Of a stretch of 64,000 bases of DNA, positions 13,471 through 24,659 are shown piece after piece. Location of the stretch: positions 1,426,001-1,490,000 of the forward strand of contig VWZS01000496.1 in the NCBI GenBank assembly GCA_013397075.1, given 5' to 3'. The DNA comes from Rhabdornis inornatus (Eukaryota; Chordata; Aves; Passeriformes; Rhabdornithidae). The notes below the pieces were generated by a model. That model did not search any database and was not told the origin of the DNA. It worked only from the letters and a program-made list of their open reading frames with translations. How positions within the stretch are numbered: position 1 is the stretch's first letter; every line of letters starts with the position of its first letter. Both the position numbers and the translations under genes were made by a program.

Positions 13471-13529
13471 TACTGTGGAAAGTTTCAGAAAGGCTCTTTG
13501 AGATATGAATTCTACAGCAATGCATAGAA

Positions 13530-16500
13530 CTGAACTACAATAATTGTGGTTCCAAAAGTGTTACAGGCACCTTGTTGAGTATAAAGACAACACTTTTGCT
13601 TCCCAGAGAATGTGCAGTTTAACTATGGACTTGGCACAAGAAATACTGCAGTTAATAAATGAAAGCAAGGGTTACAATTACGACATTATGCAATTCTGGC
13701 ATGTGCCATGAATTCTTTATATGACCCCAGCACACTTCATCCCAGACTTTGGCTGGGCTATTTATAAGTCAGAGAAAGTTCTGGCCTCATCATACTACAG
13801 TGACCAGTTATCTATTTAGCTCCTTTACCTCTTTTCTCATCAGCTCAGCAACAGTAGGTAGGGTTTTTTTAGGAAAAAAAATAGAACTTTAACTCATATT
13901 TCTAATAAGGCCAGAACTGTTGAGTTGTTGGGTCTTTTATGAAACTGGTAAAGACTGGAATTGCTTTAGTCAGAACAACTTTTTTGCATTAATTATCCCT
14001 TTAAAATCCCCACTGCTGCTTTATTGGATGAAGCTGGTGACAAAGTACATAGCCACAGAAAGCTCACTCAGAGCTGAACTCTGAAAGAGCCAAAGAAAGA
14101 CTGTGAAAGCATTGATGCTGGAGGGCAGGCAAGCCCTCTACTCATCTTGCCAAAACTGAGTGCTTCTAAGTATTTTAAAACTTGAAATCTTGACCTTATA
14201 TTGCTTTGAAAGCGTTAACTGGCATCGTTTCTTCCAGTTTGGTGAATAAGTTCCTGTGGGACATCGCACTTGCAACTGCACAGCACAAGTGGTTTTCATG
14301 GTGTGGTTATAACCATGGCCAAGCCTCTAGCATGAGGATACTCTAGGGATGCTTGGATACTTACAACTTGTGTGTCACTAATACTTTGGTATATTCACAG
14401 GTGATTACTTCTTCATGGCCTTGGTCCTCAAATATCTTTACTATTTATTCTGACATCTATTTGTAATTACCTTAGTCCACAGGAACACATTTCATGTCTC
14501 TTACCAAGGGTCATAAGTATCTCCTCAGGAGCACCTCAGAAATATTATATTAAGTGAATATATAAGCTGTTAGCATTTCTGAGGTGTGGGTCTATGCTTA
14601 ATTGCAGATCTTCTGTGATGCTTCTACAGGTAAACATTGCTATTGCTTCTTACTAACCATTAAAGTCAGAATTTTTCACATTGGCTCCTTTAGATGCTTT
14701 TATCTGGCTTTGGATGAGATCTGTCCTGTGCAATTCCTCCTGCTGAAGGAGGGCCCAGCTCTTGTGACAAGAAATGCAATGAAGGGGCCCCCGCAAGCAT
14801 TCCGGAGCTTGGTTTAAATGTAGGAGAAATGTATCTACACTCAGAGATGATAAAATGGGACTATAATTGACTCTTTTCCATCACTTTTAGTCTATTGTGA
14901 GCAGTGCATATTTGCACAGGGCGCTTGCTCGTTTCATAGACATTTCTGTCTGTTAAAATTTCTAAGACTAACTCAAAGACTCATTCCTTTAACTCAGTAT
15001 TTATGCAGAAATCCTAATTCTGCTGTTTCTTCTACTAGACACTATATATTCCTTTCTTCCAAGACCACAAAACATTTCCTATTTGTTTCATTTTTATTTT
15101 CTCTAGTAAAAAGAAGAGTGAGGAAAAGTGGATCCAATATATAAAATATATATATTTTTTAGGTCAGAGCCCACAGGACTACAAAATATCACAAAACAGC
15201 TTTCTCTGTGATTAGCAACATTTCCTACCCCTTTGCACCTGGTAAGCACAGTCTGTGCTTCCAAACTATATATATTTCCTTGTGTATGAATGTGTTCATG
15301 TTCACATGTGTGTTCATATGTACTAAATATGGAATAGAGCTTAATCATTTCCAATTTCTGCGAATTTTGGCTGTACTTCCATTTTTAAGTTTTTGGAACT
15401 GCTCTTGCTTTATATTAACTTAATGGGTTTGTCTGTTTTTAATGAGCATGTTTAGTGCAGTGAGACATCATGGTCACTCAATAGAATGTAAGTTACTTTT
15501 GCACACATTGTGTTGCAGGCCAGATTCTGACTGATTAATACGTTGCAGGTGTCAGCCAAAATACAAAAGGATAAAGAGAAGGCTAAGGGAGTGAAGTTAT
15601 TCCTTCTCTCTGGCTGACTGCTCTTGTTGAAGGCTGCAGAAGCCACTCTGAGACTGGATTGGAAAGACAACCCACTCAGAAACACAGCCCTAGAAACAAT
15701 ACTCCTATCATCCTTTCCATCTGCACAAATTATTCCCGTAATTCTCATGGTAGAACAAAGGAAAAACAACATCAGGCAAAGGGGCCCTTTATGAGGCTCT
15801 TGCCAGCCAAAATACTTATGCCCGTTAAAGTTAGGTTTGCACCTGTTTTTTGGCAGTCAGATGAAACATTTCTTATATTTCGTTGCCCATCTGTACAAAA
15901 ACCCCTCAATCTGAGCAGGCCTGCATAGTAGCTAAGATAAACGTTGTATATTTTCATTGTTTGATTAAATCTTGTCTGAACTATCAGTTGTGTAATGAGA
16001 AGAGCTGGCTTGCTCTGAGGTGCTAGCTGTCAATGATCATTATTAATCATAATCTGACAAATACCAGATACAGCTATTTGGCAATTGAGAACTAGCATTT
16101 TTCTTATTTAAGGTGATAGGAATGAAGGAAACATAAATCATAACATACTCATTTTCCCATATCTGAAGGTGCATTAATACTTAACATTTGTCTACATTTC
16201 AAGACAACCAATTCACGGTTATTACCAGAGGATTGTACATTTCAAATTGTTACTCAAGCTATCATTAGAGAATTTATTGACTGTTTCTCTTTCTTGGGTT
16301 AATTCCACTGTGGGACCTTTGTAGATAGAGCCAGTTCAACCTCAGTAAGGAGAATTTCCATAAACACTGTAGATGACCACACAAATAATGTATACATTTT
16401 TTTTAATGGTTTAATGCTAGTTTACACTTCTCAAGCATCCTTATAGTACTTTTAACTTTATGTATATCTGTAAGTAGTACAAATTTTAGTTATTTTCAGA

Positions 16501-17650
16501 AATACTATTTACAGAGAACCTACAGAAATATTTTATTGAATTAAGTCCTGATAATGTAAATCATGTAAACTACCTAGAGAAACCAGATGATAACCATTAA
16601 ATAAAATTGAAGACAAGTTCAGACCTTGAAAACTTAATTTCATTGAGATCTCAAACGTCCTGAAAATTAAGTACCCAGGCTAAAGTAAGTGTATAGGCTC
16701 CCACTCACAAGGGGCTTCATCATGGTTTTAAATCACAGCCTGGTGCTGTAGGCTAGACAGACCTGCACTTCCCAGCTGGAGATATTTTGACTGACTCACG
16801 GGGTTTTCTGAACAGATCTAATGACTCTTTGTAGGGTGTAATATAACCACATGCTTGCATGCTAGTATGGACAGTGTAAAGGTGAGTGACCTCTTTCTGT
16901 TTTCTTCGGGGATCTGAAAAATCCATTTCATGTGTCTCTCATATGGCACAACAAAAATTTTCCTGAAGTAGTTGTGAAAATTAATATTTTCTACTGTAGT
17001 TTTGGTGGGTTTGTTTTGTTTTGTTTTCAGAACTAAACTTACCTTACACTCTTTAAAAGCAAGCAGCATTTTTCTGTATAGTATAGCCCAGATTAAAGCT
17101 AGATATAAAACAGCCATTGAAAAACAAGCATCACCTAATTGGAGGCAATCAAACTAAAAATGCTCATACATATGTAAACAAAGAGGAAACCTGGAATCTG
17201 AGATGTCTCTCAATTCCTAGTGATAACCTCAAACTATTAAATGCCTTTCTCTTCCCCAGAACATCCCTTGGAGTAGTTTTGGTTCTTGACTGTTACTGAA
17301 CTACACAAAACAAGGATAACAACTTCAGGTTCACATTAGGCAAGACTTCCCACAGGGAACAGGGGAAGTGTCCCACCTACATCAGGACTGGCAAGGCCCC
17401 ATCATTATACACACGTCCATAGTGCTGTGTTGAGATGCCTGTCACCAAGAGAAGGTCTTCAGCTTGCTGATCTCCAGCTACTTTCCTGAAGTCTAGTCAG
17501 CATGATGGATCAGGACCTCAGCACCATCCCTGCCAGAGCTGGGAGGTTCACCTGGCAGATCTCACTGATGACAACACAAAGCAATAGTGATCTGTTTTGA
17601 GAACATGCAGCTGGGCCACCATAGATGTAGAAAAGAAGATCAGAAGGATG
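13530..17650. other. Non-coding stretch, no gene recognised
   Basis: About 4 kb of AT-rich sequence without a recognised gene. Open frames reach 106 codons (15452-15772, minus) but are isolated and lack any family resemblance. An AT dinucleotide stretch lies at 15137-15160. Around 16030-16080 the words 'tgtcaatgatcattattaat' and 'ctgacaaatacca' carry TGTCA and ATTAAT motifs that could bind TALE/homeodomain factors; this is suggestive only. A (TTTGT)n stretch lies near 17010-17030. Confidence 0.45.
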
Positions 17651-17659
17651 CTATGTTGT

Positions 17660-17729
17660 TTTCTGGCAGGGATTTGTAATGAAATTATGCTTAAGGTCCT
17701 GTCCAACCCAAACCATTTTATGATTTCCC
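17660..17729 (+). mobile_element. CR1 LINE 3' tail fragment
   Basis: The string 'ttctggcagggatttgtaat' is followed by 'cttaaggtcctgtccaaccc' and then 'aaaccattttatgattt' (ending at about 17728). This is the terminal CR1 pattern: '..ggcagggg.. ..aaggtcc.ttccaaccc aaaccattctatgatt'. Only about 70 bases are recognisable; upstream the match fades. It is an old, truncated copy. Confidence 0.75.
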
Positions 17730-17739
17730 GTGCTAAAGG

Positions 17740-19045
17740 TATTTTTAGAAAAGAAGCTGTTTTCCAACCTTCTCTGTAAACTAATATTGCCATTATGAAA
17801 TAAGGTCCCAAGAAAGAAACCAGGAAATGGACAAAGCAGTTATCATTGACAGCTCAGGTTTGTGGAAGACACATCATTCTCACAAACCTAAAGAAAAAAA
17901 TGTGCCTTTTCCCTGGTGTAAGTGACATTGGGATGTCACTTTGTTATTGATGTGCCTGTGTATCTCATCAGAGTATAACATTTATAGCCTGCAGTGTCTT
18001 TTTTTAACAGCATTCAAGGTAAATATGAATGAACAGATCTGTGTGATGCAAACCTAAGCTGCTGCCAACCACTTCTCTTTGGTTACTACACTTCAGTGTC
18101 TGGTCTCCCTGAACTCTGGCATCCTTTGGACTTGACAGATTAACACATATATGAAGACATTTGCATATTTATTTTAAACCAGATGTTCTTCAAGCAGTAC
18201 AGCCAAATTCCCATCATCACTACAATCACATTGTGAGTTTTTACCATAATGGAGCCATTAAAATTCCACCACATGCTTCTTTGTTAGGAAGAAAGGGTTA
18301 TTAAAAAATTTCCAGGTGAATTCTAAATGAATTTTAATTAAGGAGAAAGAATCCCTAGGTAATGTTAATTGTCACTATTTCTATAACTGAAAGATCTGGT
18401 TTATACCAAAGACTATTACTTTCTTTTGCAAGAGCTGTCATCTATGTTACAAAAAAGGCAGTTGGAATAACGTTTTAAAATATATCATGTATTGTTTTTG
18501 CCATAGACTTATATTTGAGTTTTGTTTCTAATGAAAACTCTGAAATTATAACTTTTACATTGAGGTCATGGAGATTTTGGCTTTTTGTGTGAAGATTGAT
18601 ATTTGGTAACATGTAGCACAATTAATCACTTGCATCAACTAATCCAAAGCTCTGGAATGCAAAGAATGAGAGTGACATTGTTTTTTGTTAAAACTGGAAA
18701 GGAAAGTTTCAATCCATAAAGTGACAAAGAAAAATATTTCATACAAGAAGAGAGATTTATTTTCTGAGAAGGGAGCCAAGAGTAAGAGGAACTGGGTGAG
18801 GCTGGAGACTACATTCAAATAGACTTTTCTGATTCAATGTGACATTGTTTTTCTAAATGAAAAATTCCAGACAGTCAGAAAGCAGAGGGAATACCCAGGA
18901 AAAACATACATTTGTATTAAAAAATAACGTCTTGGGGCCAGGAACTGCCCTTTGAGTTGTGGCACTGAGAAGTGAGCACAGAAGTCAAAAAATGGCACAC
19001 CTGGTCGTTTAGCGTTTCTTAAATGATTAAATCATTTTTTCCCAG
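17740..19045. other. Non-coding stretch, no gene recognised
   Basis: AT-rich sequence with no open frame worth noting and no recognisable repeat end. Confidence 0.45.
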
Positions 19046-19051
19046 CTGACA

Positions 19052-19577
19052 GCAAGAGCTGCAGGCAGCAAAAGGCATCTCCCAGAGGCTGAGACCCTGA
19101 ACATCCCATTACACATCTTGCAAGACACCCAGAATCCAGAGCAAAGGATGAGATTTATTGAGGTTATTTAAGTTTCAAGTTTGCTTTGGGGCTACACATG
19201 GTATAAGGCAGTTCAGCCTGAACAGGCCAGGCAGAGGAAAGGAGGGGAATATATTTAAGTAATCTAAAGTATAGTGGGTGATGGAGTATCTTATTCTGGC
19301 CAAAAGAAGTAAAGGAAAAGAGTCGGNATCCAAAATAGGGCGCAGCTCAGAAACTGGACAACGTGGTAACCACCACACCACTCACTGAAGTAGGAAAGAG
19401 CTAATTGGTCACTGTTAAAGGCCTGTCCAAAAGTCAGTGGAAAACTGTATGGAAAGACAACTCTTGGCAATGGCACAAGAAGCTCTGCACTTGGAGCTTG
19501 CACCACCAGGCAAAGGTCAGCTCAGGCACGTAACTGCTGTTGCAAAACATTGTTGGACATTTCCGAGTGAATGCCTG
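19052..19577 (-). mobile_element. Possible solo LTR (unconfirmed)
   Basis: Read on the minus strand, this segment has an LTR-like order. It starts with TGCCAGGC at about 19577. It has a TATA-like AAATATATTCC at about 19248-19258. An AATAAA signal lies about 95 bases further on (complement at 19154-19159), followed by a T/G-rich stretch, and the segment closes in GCCTGCA at about 19052. The TG..CA ends are only weakly inverted, and I see no matching target-site duplication, so this could be chance. The ambiguous base n at 19327 lies inside it. Two short minus-strand frames (19175-19381, 19291-19506) cross it and are not credible genes. Confidence 0.25.
19327..19327. other. Ambiguous base (n)
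   Basis: This is the only non-ACGT character in the window. It marks an unresolved position in the assembly, perhaps heterozygous or in a collapsed repeat. Confidence 0.99.
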
Positions 19578-19579
19578 GC

Positions 19580-21630
19580 AAACTGAGGTCTCAGAGAAGC
19601 TGAGTTGATAAAGGTCTACAGCATTCCATTAGGTCCCAAGCATTTCATTAGCATTTCATTTTAAAAACTTGTGTTTGTTAAAAAGCTGTGTGTGAAATGT
19701 TTGAAAAGCTCAGTATAGACAGGCATGATCTACTGCAGTAAGTATGAAGTTCTGTCTTTAATGAGATCTAAGTCACAGTAAAGTTGACTCCAGCACAGGA
19801 ACACAGAGAAATGTTAAACAGTCTAAGTCTAAACAAGACACAACACTGGTGAAAGGGAAGGTTACCACTATCAAAATGTTACAAATGCACCTTTTTGGGC
19901 TCATTCACACAATTCTATCATGCAAAGGAATAATTCTTTGGAAAAACACTTTCTTCTCTCACTAAGAAGCAACGTTTATGTTAATTTTTTTTTTTTGAAT
20001 ACAGGCACGTAAAGATAATTCTAAGAAAGCTAGAAATATCTTTTCTAAGAAACTAGAAGATTTTTTCTAAATAAAATCATCTTTAAACTTTTTACTGGGC
20101 CAATGAAAGCCTTAAATAAATTAAATCACTGAATGGTTTTGTGGCATTACCCCCATGTTTTTATGATGGTGAGGAAATTATATATAAAACTAATTTGTGA
20201 GTGTGTGAGTTCTGAAGATTTCATTTAGGAAAGATGTTCCAGCAAACAGCAGATAATTCCTCAAAAGAGTTTGAAAAGTTTCCCAGTTCAGCTTATACTC
20301 ACTATATCACTAAGGTGTTGAGGAAAACAATAAATCAGAACAAAGAAATGCTCATTTCTGGTCACTACATTTACAAGAAAAGAATCTGGAGACTTTCTTC
20401 ATTATGTTTTCCTTCTGCATCATTGATTCAGACACAGATTTGCAAAAATGTTTTTCCAATTTTTCTATGCCCCTCAGTCCTCAGCCCTTGCTGTTTTAAC
20501 TATCACTTAGACTAAGTTCTGGTTCAGAACTAGTAGAAGAAATCTGTCTCTGCAATGGGAAGGAGAGGAACACATTTTTAGAAACTTTCACAGTCTTCCC
20601 AGTTCACGGCATTTTGTTAGGATTGCAAAATTTTTTAGTTTAACCTTCTATTTAACCTCAGCCTTCAACAAAGCCAATCATTATATTAAGCTTTTACTTC
20701 ACAATGGTTTGAATTTTGTAAGCATTATATGTGAGTGCATACATTTATATCCCAACTGCAAAAGACCCACATGTTTGGTGTGAGCAAGCAATCATGAAAA
20801 CGGTGAGAAAAATTCAGGCATTTGCAACAGATTTTTTTCTCTTCAGTCTTGCTCGACTTTAGTAATAAAAAATTTAAATTAAAAATTAGGCTGAAATGCT
20901 ACAGGAAAAAAAATCAATAAGCAATTTCCTTTAATGGAACTGCACTGGTTGTTGAATGTAACCATATGAGTGACTGCATCTACTGAATCCAATGAGTCCT
21001 GGAAGCCTCTGGACTCCAAGGAGAGTACAGCTCACCTGAGCTTGCTGTCAGACTGCTGTCCTGAAAGGTGATGCCTGGTCATCTCTACATCCAGCCTGAG
21101 TCAGCCGTGAGCCTGGGACACCAAATCCTCTGTTCCCAGAGCCAATGGTATGAATCTTTTGGTTTATAGCTTAGCTATTCAGGATTTGCATGACAGGCAC
21201 CCACATGGCACACAGACCTTGCACATGCCTTTAACGCTATGTTGTTCTTCCCTTAATATTGAATAGATATAGATTCCTTAACAAAATCACTATCCTGAAA
21301 CCAATTTCATTTTATTTCATTCTGGCTAGGCAGAGCCACTATCTGGAGATGGCAAAGCCCTTTGGTATCTTAATCAAGCTCCAGTCCATTTTTCTTCAAT
21401 GTCCCCTTTGACCTCTGCTACCACCTGGCCAGTTTCTCCATCTTCTGTTTTTCAAAAAGTCTGGACAAAAAGGTTTTCCACTTGAAACCATAGCACTGCT
21501 CAACATTTTGTCTAGGAAGCAAATGCTTTGATTTAGCCCTAATCTGGAGGGTATTAAAGAGCTCTTTCTAATATAGTATATGTAGTCTCACAAAGACTTT
21601 TGTTGGGTGGCAGCAGTCACAGTTATAGCT
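19580..21630. other. Non-coding stretch, no gene recognised
   Basis: AT-rich sequence holding a 12-T run near 19987 and an open frame of 93 codons (20234-20515, plus) with no family resemblance. The stretch 20970-21130 is somewhat GC-richer but shows no repeat or coding signature I can name. Confidence 0.4.
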
Positions 21631-21639
21631 CCAAAAATT

Positions 21640-21654
21640 AAAAAAAAAAAAAAA
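21640..21654 (+). repeat. Poly-A tract (15 A)
   Basis: Fifteen consecutive A residues, preceded by AAAAATT. I see no clear upstream polyadenylation signal at the usual distance and no coding remnant, so this is logged as a simple repeat, not a retrocopy tail. Confidence 0.9.
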
Positions 21655-22029
21655 GCAAGAACAAAATTATATTTAATACATTTAGCAACCGCCCAAATAA
21701 TTTCATCAACTGCATTTTGGATTTCTGCTCCTCAATATTCTTCAAAGTAACATAGGGAATCTATAAAGGCCTTGGAGGGAGTGATACTGCTCAGAGCTCC
21801 CTACCCAAGCACTGCACCACTGGTTCTGGTGTGGAGGACAGGATGTCTTCTGGCATCCCATTGCTGGGGATGAAGCAATGATTTCTGCATTAGAGGCTCC
21901 ATATATTTCTTCTGTTAGTGGTAACAAGAGCCTTCAGAGCTCCCTGCCTGGTACTGTCACTACCATGACCTTGGTGGAACTTGTGGGATCCACAAAACCA
22001 AAACAATGACCCAGAAGAAATAAAAGAGA

Positions 22030-22430
22030 AGACATCAAGACCCGAGTCTGGAGGATCTCGGCCTGTTTAGTCTACAGAAGAGAAGACTGAGAGGAAATCT
22101 CATTAGTGGATATAAATATCTCAAAGGCAGGCATCCAAAGCATGGTGCCAGGCTCTTTCAAGTGCCAGAATGAGGAACAGTAGTCATAAACTAAAACAAA
22201 AGAAGTTCCAGTTAAACACAAGGAAGGACTTCTTTACATTGAGGGTGGCAGAGCACTGGAGCAGGGTGTGAAGAGGCAGTGAAGGCTCTCTCTCTGGAGA
22301 CATTCCAAACCCACCTGGACACGTTCCTGTGTCACCTGTGCTCCAGATGACCCTGCCTTGCCTGTGTATCAGACTAGATGATCTGCAGAGATCCATTCCA
22401 ACCCTAACAATTCAGTGGTTCTGTGACAGG
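22030..22430 (+). mobile_element. CR1 LINE 3' end fragment, about 400 bp
   Basis: This is the longest CR1 piece in the window. It shows, in order, 'gagaagactgagaggaaatc' (22080-22100), an 'aagttccagttaaacacaag' followed by 'gaaggacttcttta' block (22200-22240), 'ggagcagggtg' and 'ctggagacattccaaaccca', 'cctggacacgttcctgtg', and the diagnostic end 'tagatgatctgcagagatcc' then 'attccaaccctaacaattc' closing in 'ttctgtgac' at about 22430. The 5' part is missing, as is typical of CR1 insertions. Two small open frames here (22184-22396 minus, 22329-22586 plus) are shadows of the element. Confidence 0.92.
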
Positions 22431-22434
22431 CAGG

Positions 22435-24585
22435 ACTGCCAAATGCCTTTACCCTCTTCCCTAGGAGTTCATCCAGCAGCAGCTGCATCTGAGCAGTGGA
22501 ATCAGGTCACCTGTGAAACAGCACAAGCAAAAAGTGGAGAGGCTGAGGCAACAAGGACTGCATCTGCTGCTCTTGCACATTGGTAATTTGGTAGTTTATA
22601 GTAATTTGGTAATTTGCACCAGCTGAACATGAGGCCTTTTTGTAAGTTAACTTAGCCCTGCATTTTCACATTAGGGGTTGTAGTGGAACCATTTGAATAA
22701 TCTGAGTGCTGTGATTTAGTGCGCCAGTTGGTGAATGCCAAGATCCTAACAGGCAAGCACAGCACATGTGGGATGCATACAGGAATTTTTAAGGCTAAAA
22801 AGTGAAACTGTTCTCCCCGATACTAAAAAGCACCCTCAATTGCATTATAAATAAAATGCGTCCTTAAAACAAAAACTGTGACTACGCAAGAAGAGGAAAG
22901 TACAGTGCTGTCAGACATGTCAGAATATGACCCTTTTTAGCTATAGGATACTTTGGAAATTATTTCACAACCTTTTACTCTCTGGAACACAAGAAGTTGA
23001 CTCCATAGCTCAAGCTGCAAAGAGCAATTGCTATAGCTGAAAGTATTTGTTTCAAAGCACTGTGGAAGTAAACGAAAGTGTCATTTTGCACTAATGTGAT
23101 AGGCAGCTACTCTGCCTTGTCAGAACAAGCAAAGTCCTGTAAGCTTTATCCCATTGCCACAGGCACTTGGGCACCTCTCTGGAAATCAATCACAGATTGG
23201 CCTGAAGAAGAGCAGAGCTGAAACAATGGCACCAGAGTAGAGGACCCCTAATGAAATCCATTTGCTAGTCCACACCTAGGCTGTCTAGACAGCACCTCCT
23301 GTGCTTTGATCACTGATAAACCATTCTAAATGTTACCAGGGCTGCTTTTTTGTTTCTGTTTACAGGCAATCAATAGGCCTCTGGCCATTGCCTCTATTTC
23401 AAAGCAGTGCTTTTCATCTGACTGCAATCAAATAAAAAAGAACAAAGAGATGGGCATTTTGGATATGAGATACTTGTTTTCCTGTGATTTATACAATTTC
23501 AAATGAAGAGAGAAAACAAAAAAGCAATTGAGTGTACATGTGATAAATGTTTCTAATTAGGCATGGTCTCTTAATCAATTTGAGATCTGTATTCCCTCCC
23601 AAACCAAAAAGCAAAAATTTAGTGTAAGCTTTTGTTTGTGTGCATGTGTGTGTGTGTGTTCATGCTGTACAACGCTCACCTGTAGATTTTAGAGCCTGTT
23701 TTATTTGCATTAGAGCTACACGTCATGGTGCTATTTTGTGCTGTTTGCTAGTACAGTCATGAACAGCACTCTGAAAACTCCACATGGAATATACAGGTAT
23801 TTTTCCAAGAGGCTATGTTTTATTATTTAACCTCAGTACAATTCAAGCCATAGAAACTGAAAAATCTACCCCAAAACATTGTATCCTATGCTTGCCCAAC
23901 ATACACTGGCCCATAAATAATTCAACTTTTTAGTCATACATACTGATCTATACATTTTCAAAGATTTGTCTAAATGTTATTTTGCACATGGATTTAAACA
24001 TATTTTACCCAAATTCAAGTCCACAAATACCATGTGGTTGCCTTTAGCTGGATGTCGGTGCTTGAACTTTGAGCCCCTCTCATCTTTTATCTTCAGCAAC
24101 TTGAAGTAGCCTGCTTAAATTCAGCCTTTGAAACCCTCCCAGCCCCTCCCTGTGTCTGTCATGACTGTTCAGCATCTTAAGCCTCAATCACATACGTTCT
24201 TTAAAAAACCCTAAAAGATCATAAAACCAAGAAGATATTTAATCTCATCTCCAAATTTGGCTCAACCAGTATATCATTTCACTACATTTTATTTCTTGTG
24301 TAATAATCCAAAGGCATTTTGGAGGCAGTTTAACAAAACTAAAAAAAATTAAAAAATCAGTCTTGTAAGGCTAGGCATTTTTACTTCTTTATACTTGAAA
24401 ATATTTCTGTTTCAAAACTCAAGTTCAAGATCAACTCTTTCTGGCTCATCTGTAATCTCCTAAATCATGGCTTTCTTTGCTATTTCCTCTTCTCCTCTTT
24501 CTGATGAGTTAATGAAGAATTTAATTAGGTGCCTTTAAAATTGCTGACCTCATGGGAAAGGGAACAGATAAACCCTTTCAACAGC
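22435..24585. other. Non-coding stretch, no gene recognised
   Basis: No gene is recognised. A short imperfect tandem repeat of 'ggtaatttggta' words lies at 22580-22615, just after the CR1. A TG-rich microsatellite of about seven units lies at 23638-23660. Confidence 0.45.
23638..23660 (+). repeat. Short (TG)n microsatellite
   Basis: The sequence is 'tgtgcatgtgtgtgtgtgtg' followed by 'ttcatg', with about six uninterrupted TG units. Confidence 0.85.
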
Positions 24586-24587
24586 AT

Positions 24588-24652
24588 ACTATATAATATA
24601 TATAATAAATATATAACATATAACATATAATATATAATATATATACTCTATA
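24588..24652 (+). repeat. AT-only microsatellite-like tract
   Basis: About 65 bases of nearly pure A/T in ATATAATA and ATATAACA words with only a few C residues. It contains many self-complementary ATATAT stretches and could extrude a cruciform. Confidence 0.9.
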
Positions 24653-24659
24653 TTGCTGA

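Noticed and set aside
13291..13527. Lys/Arg-rich 78-codon frame
   Set aside because: Its basic stretch is the translation of a purine simple repeat.
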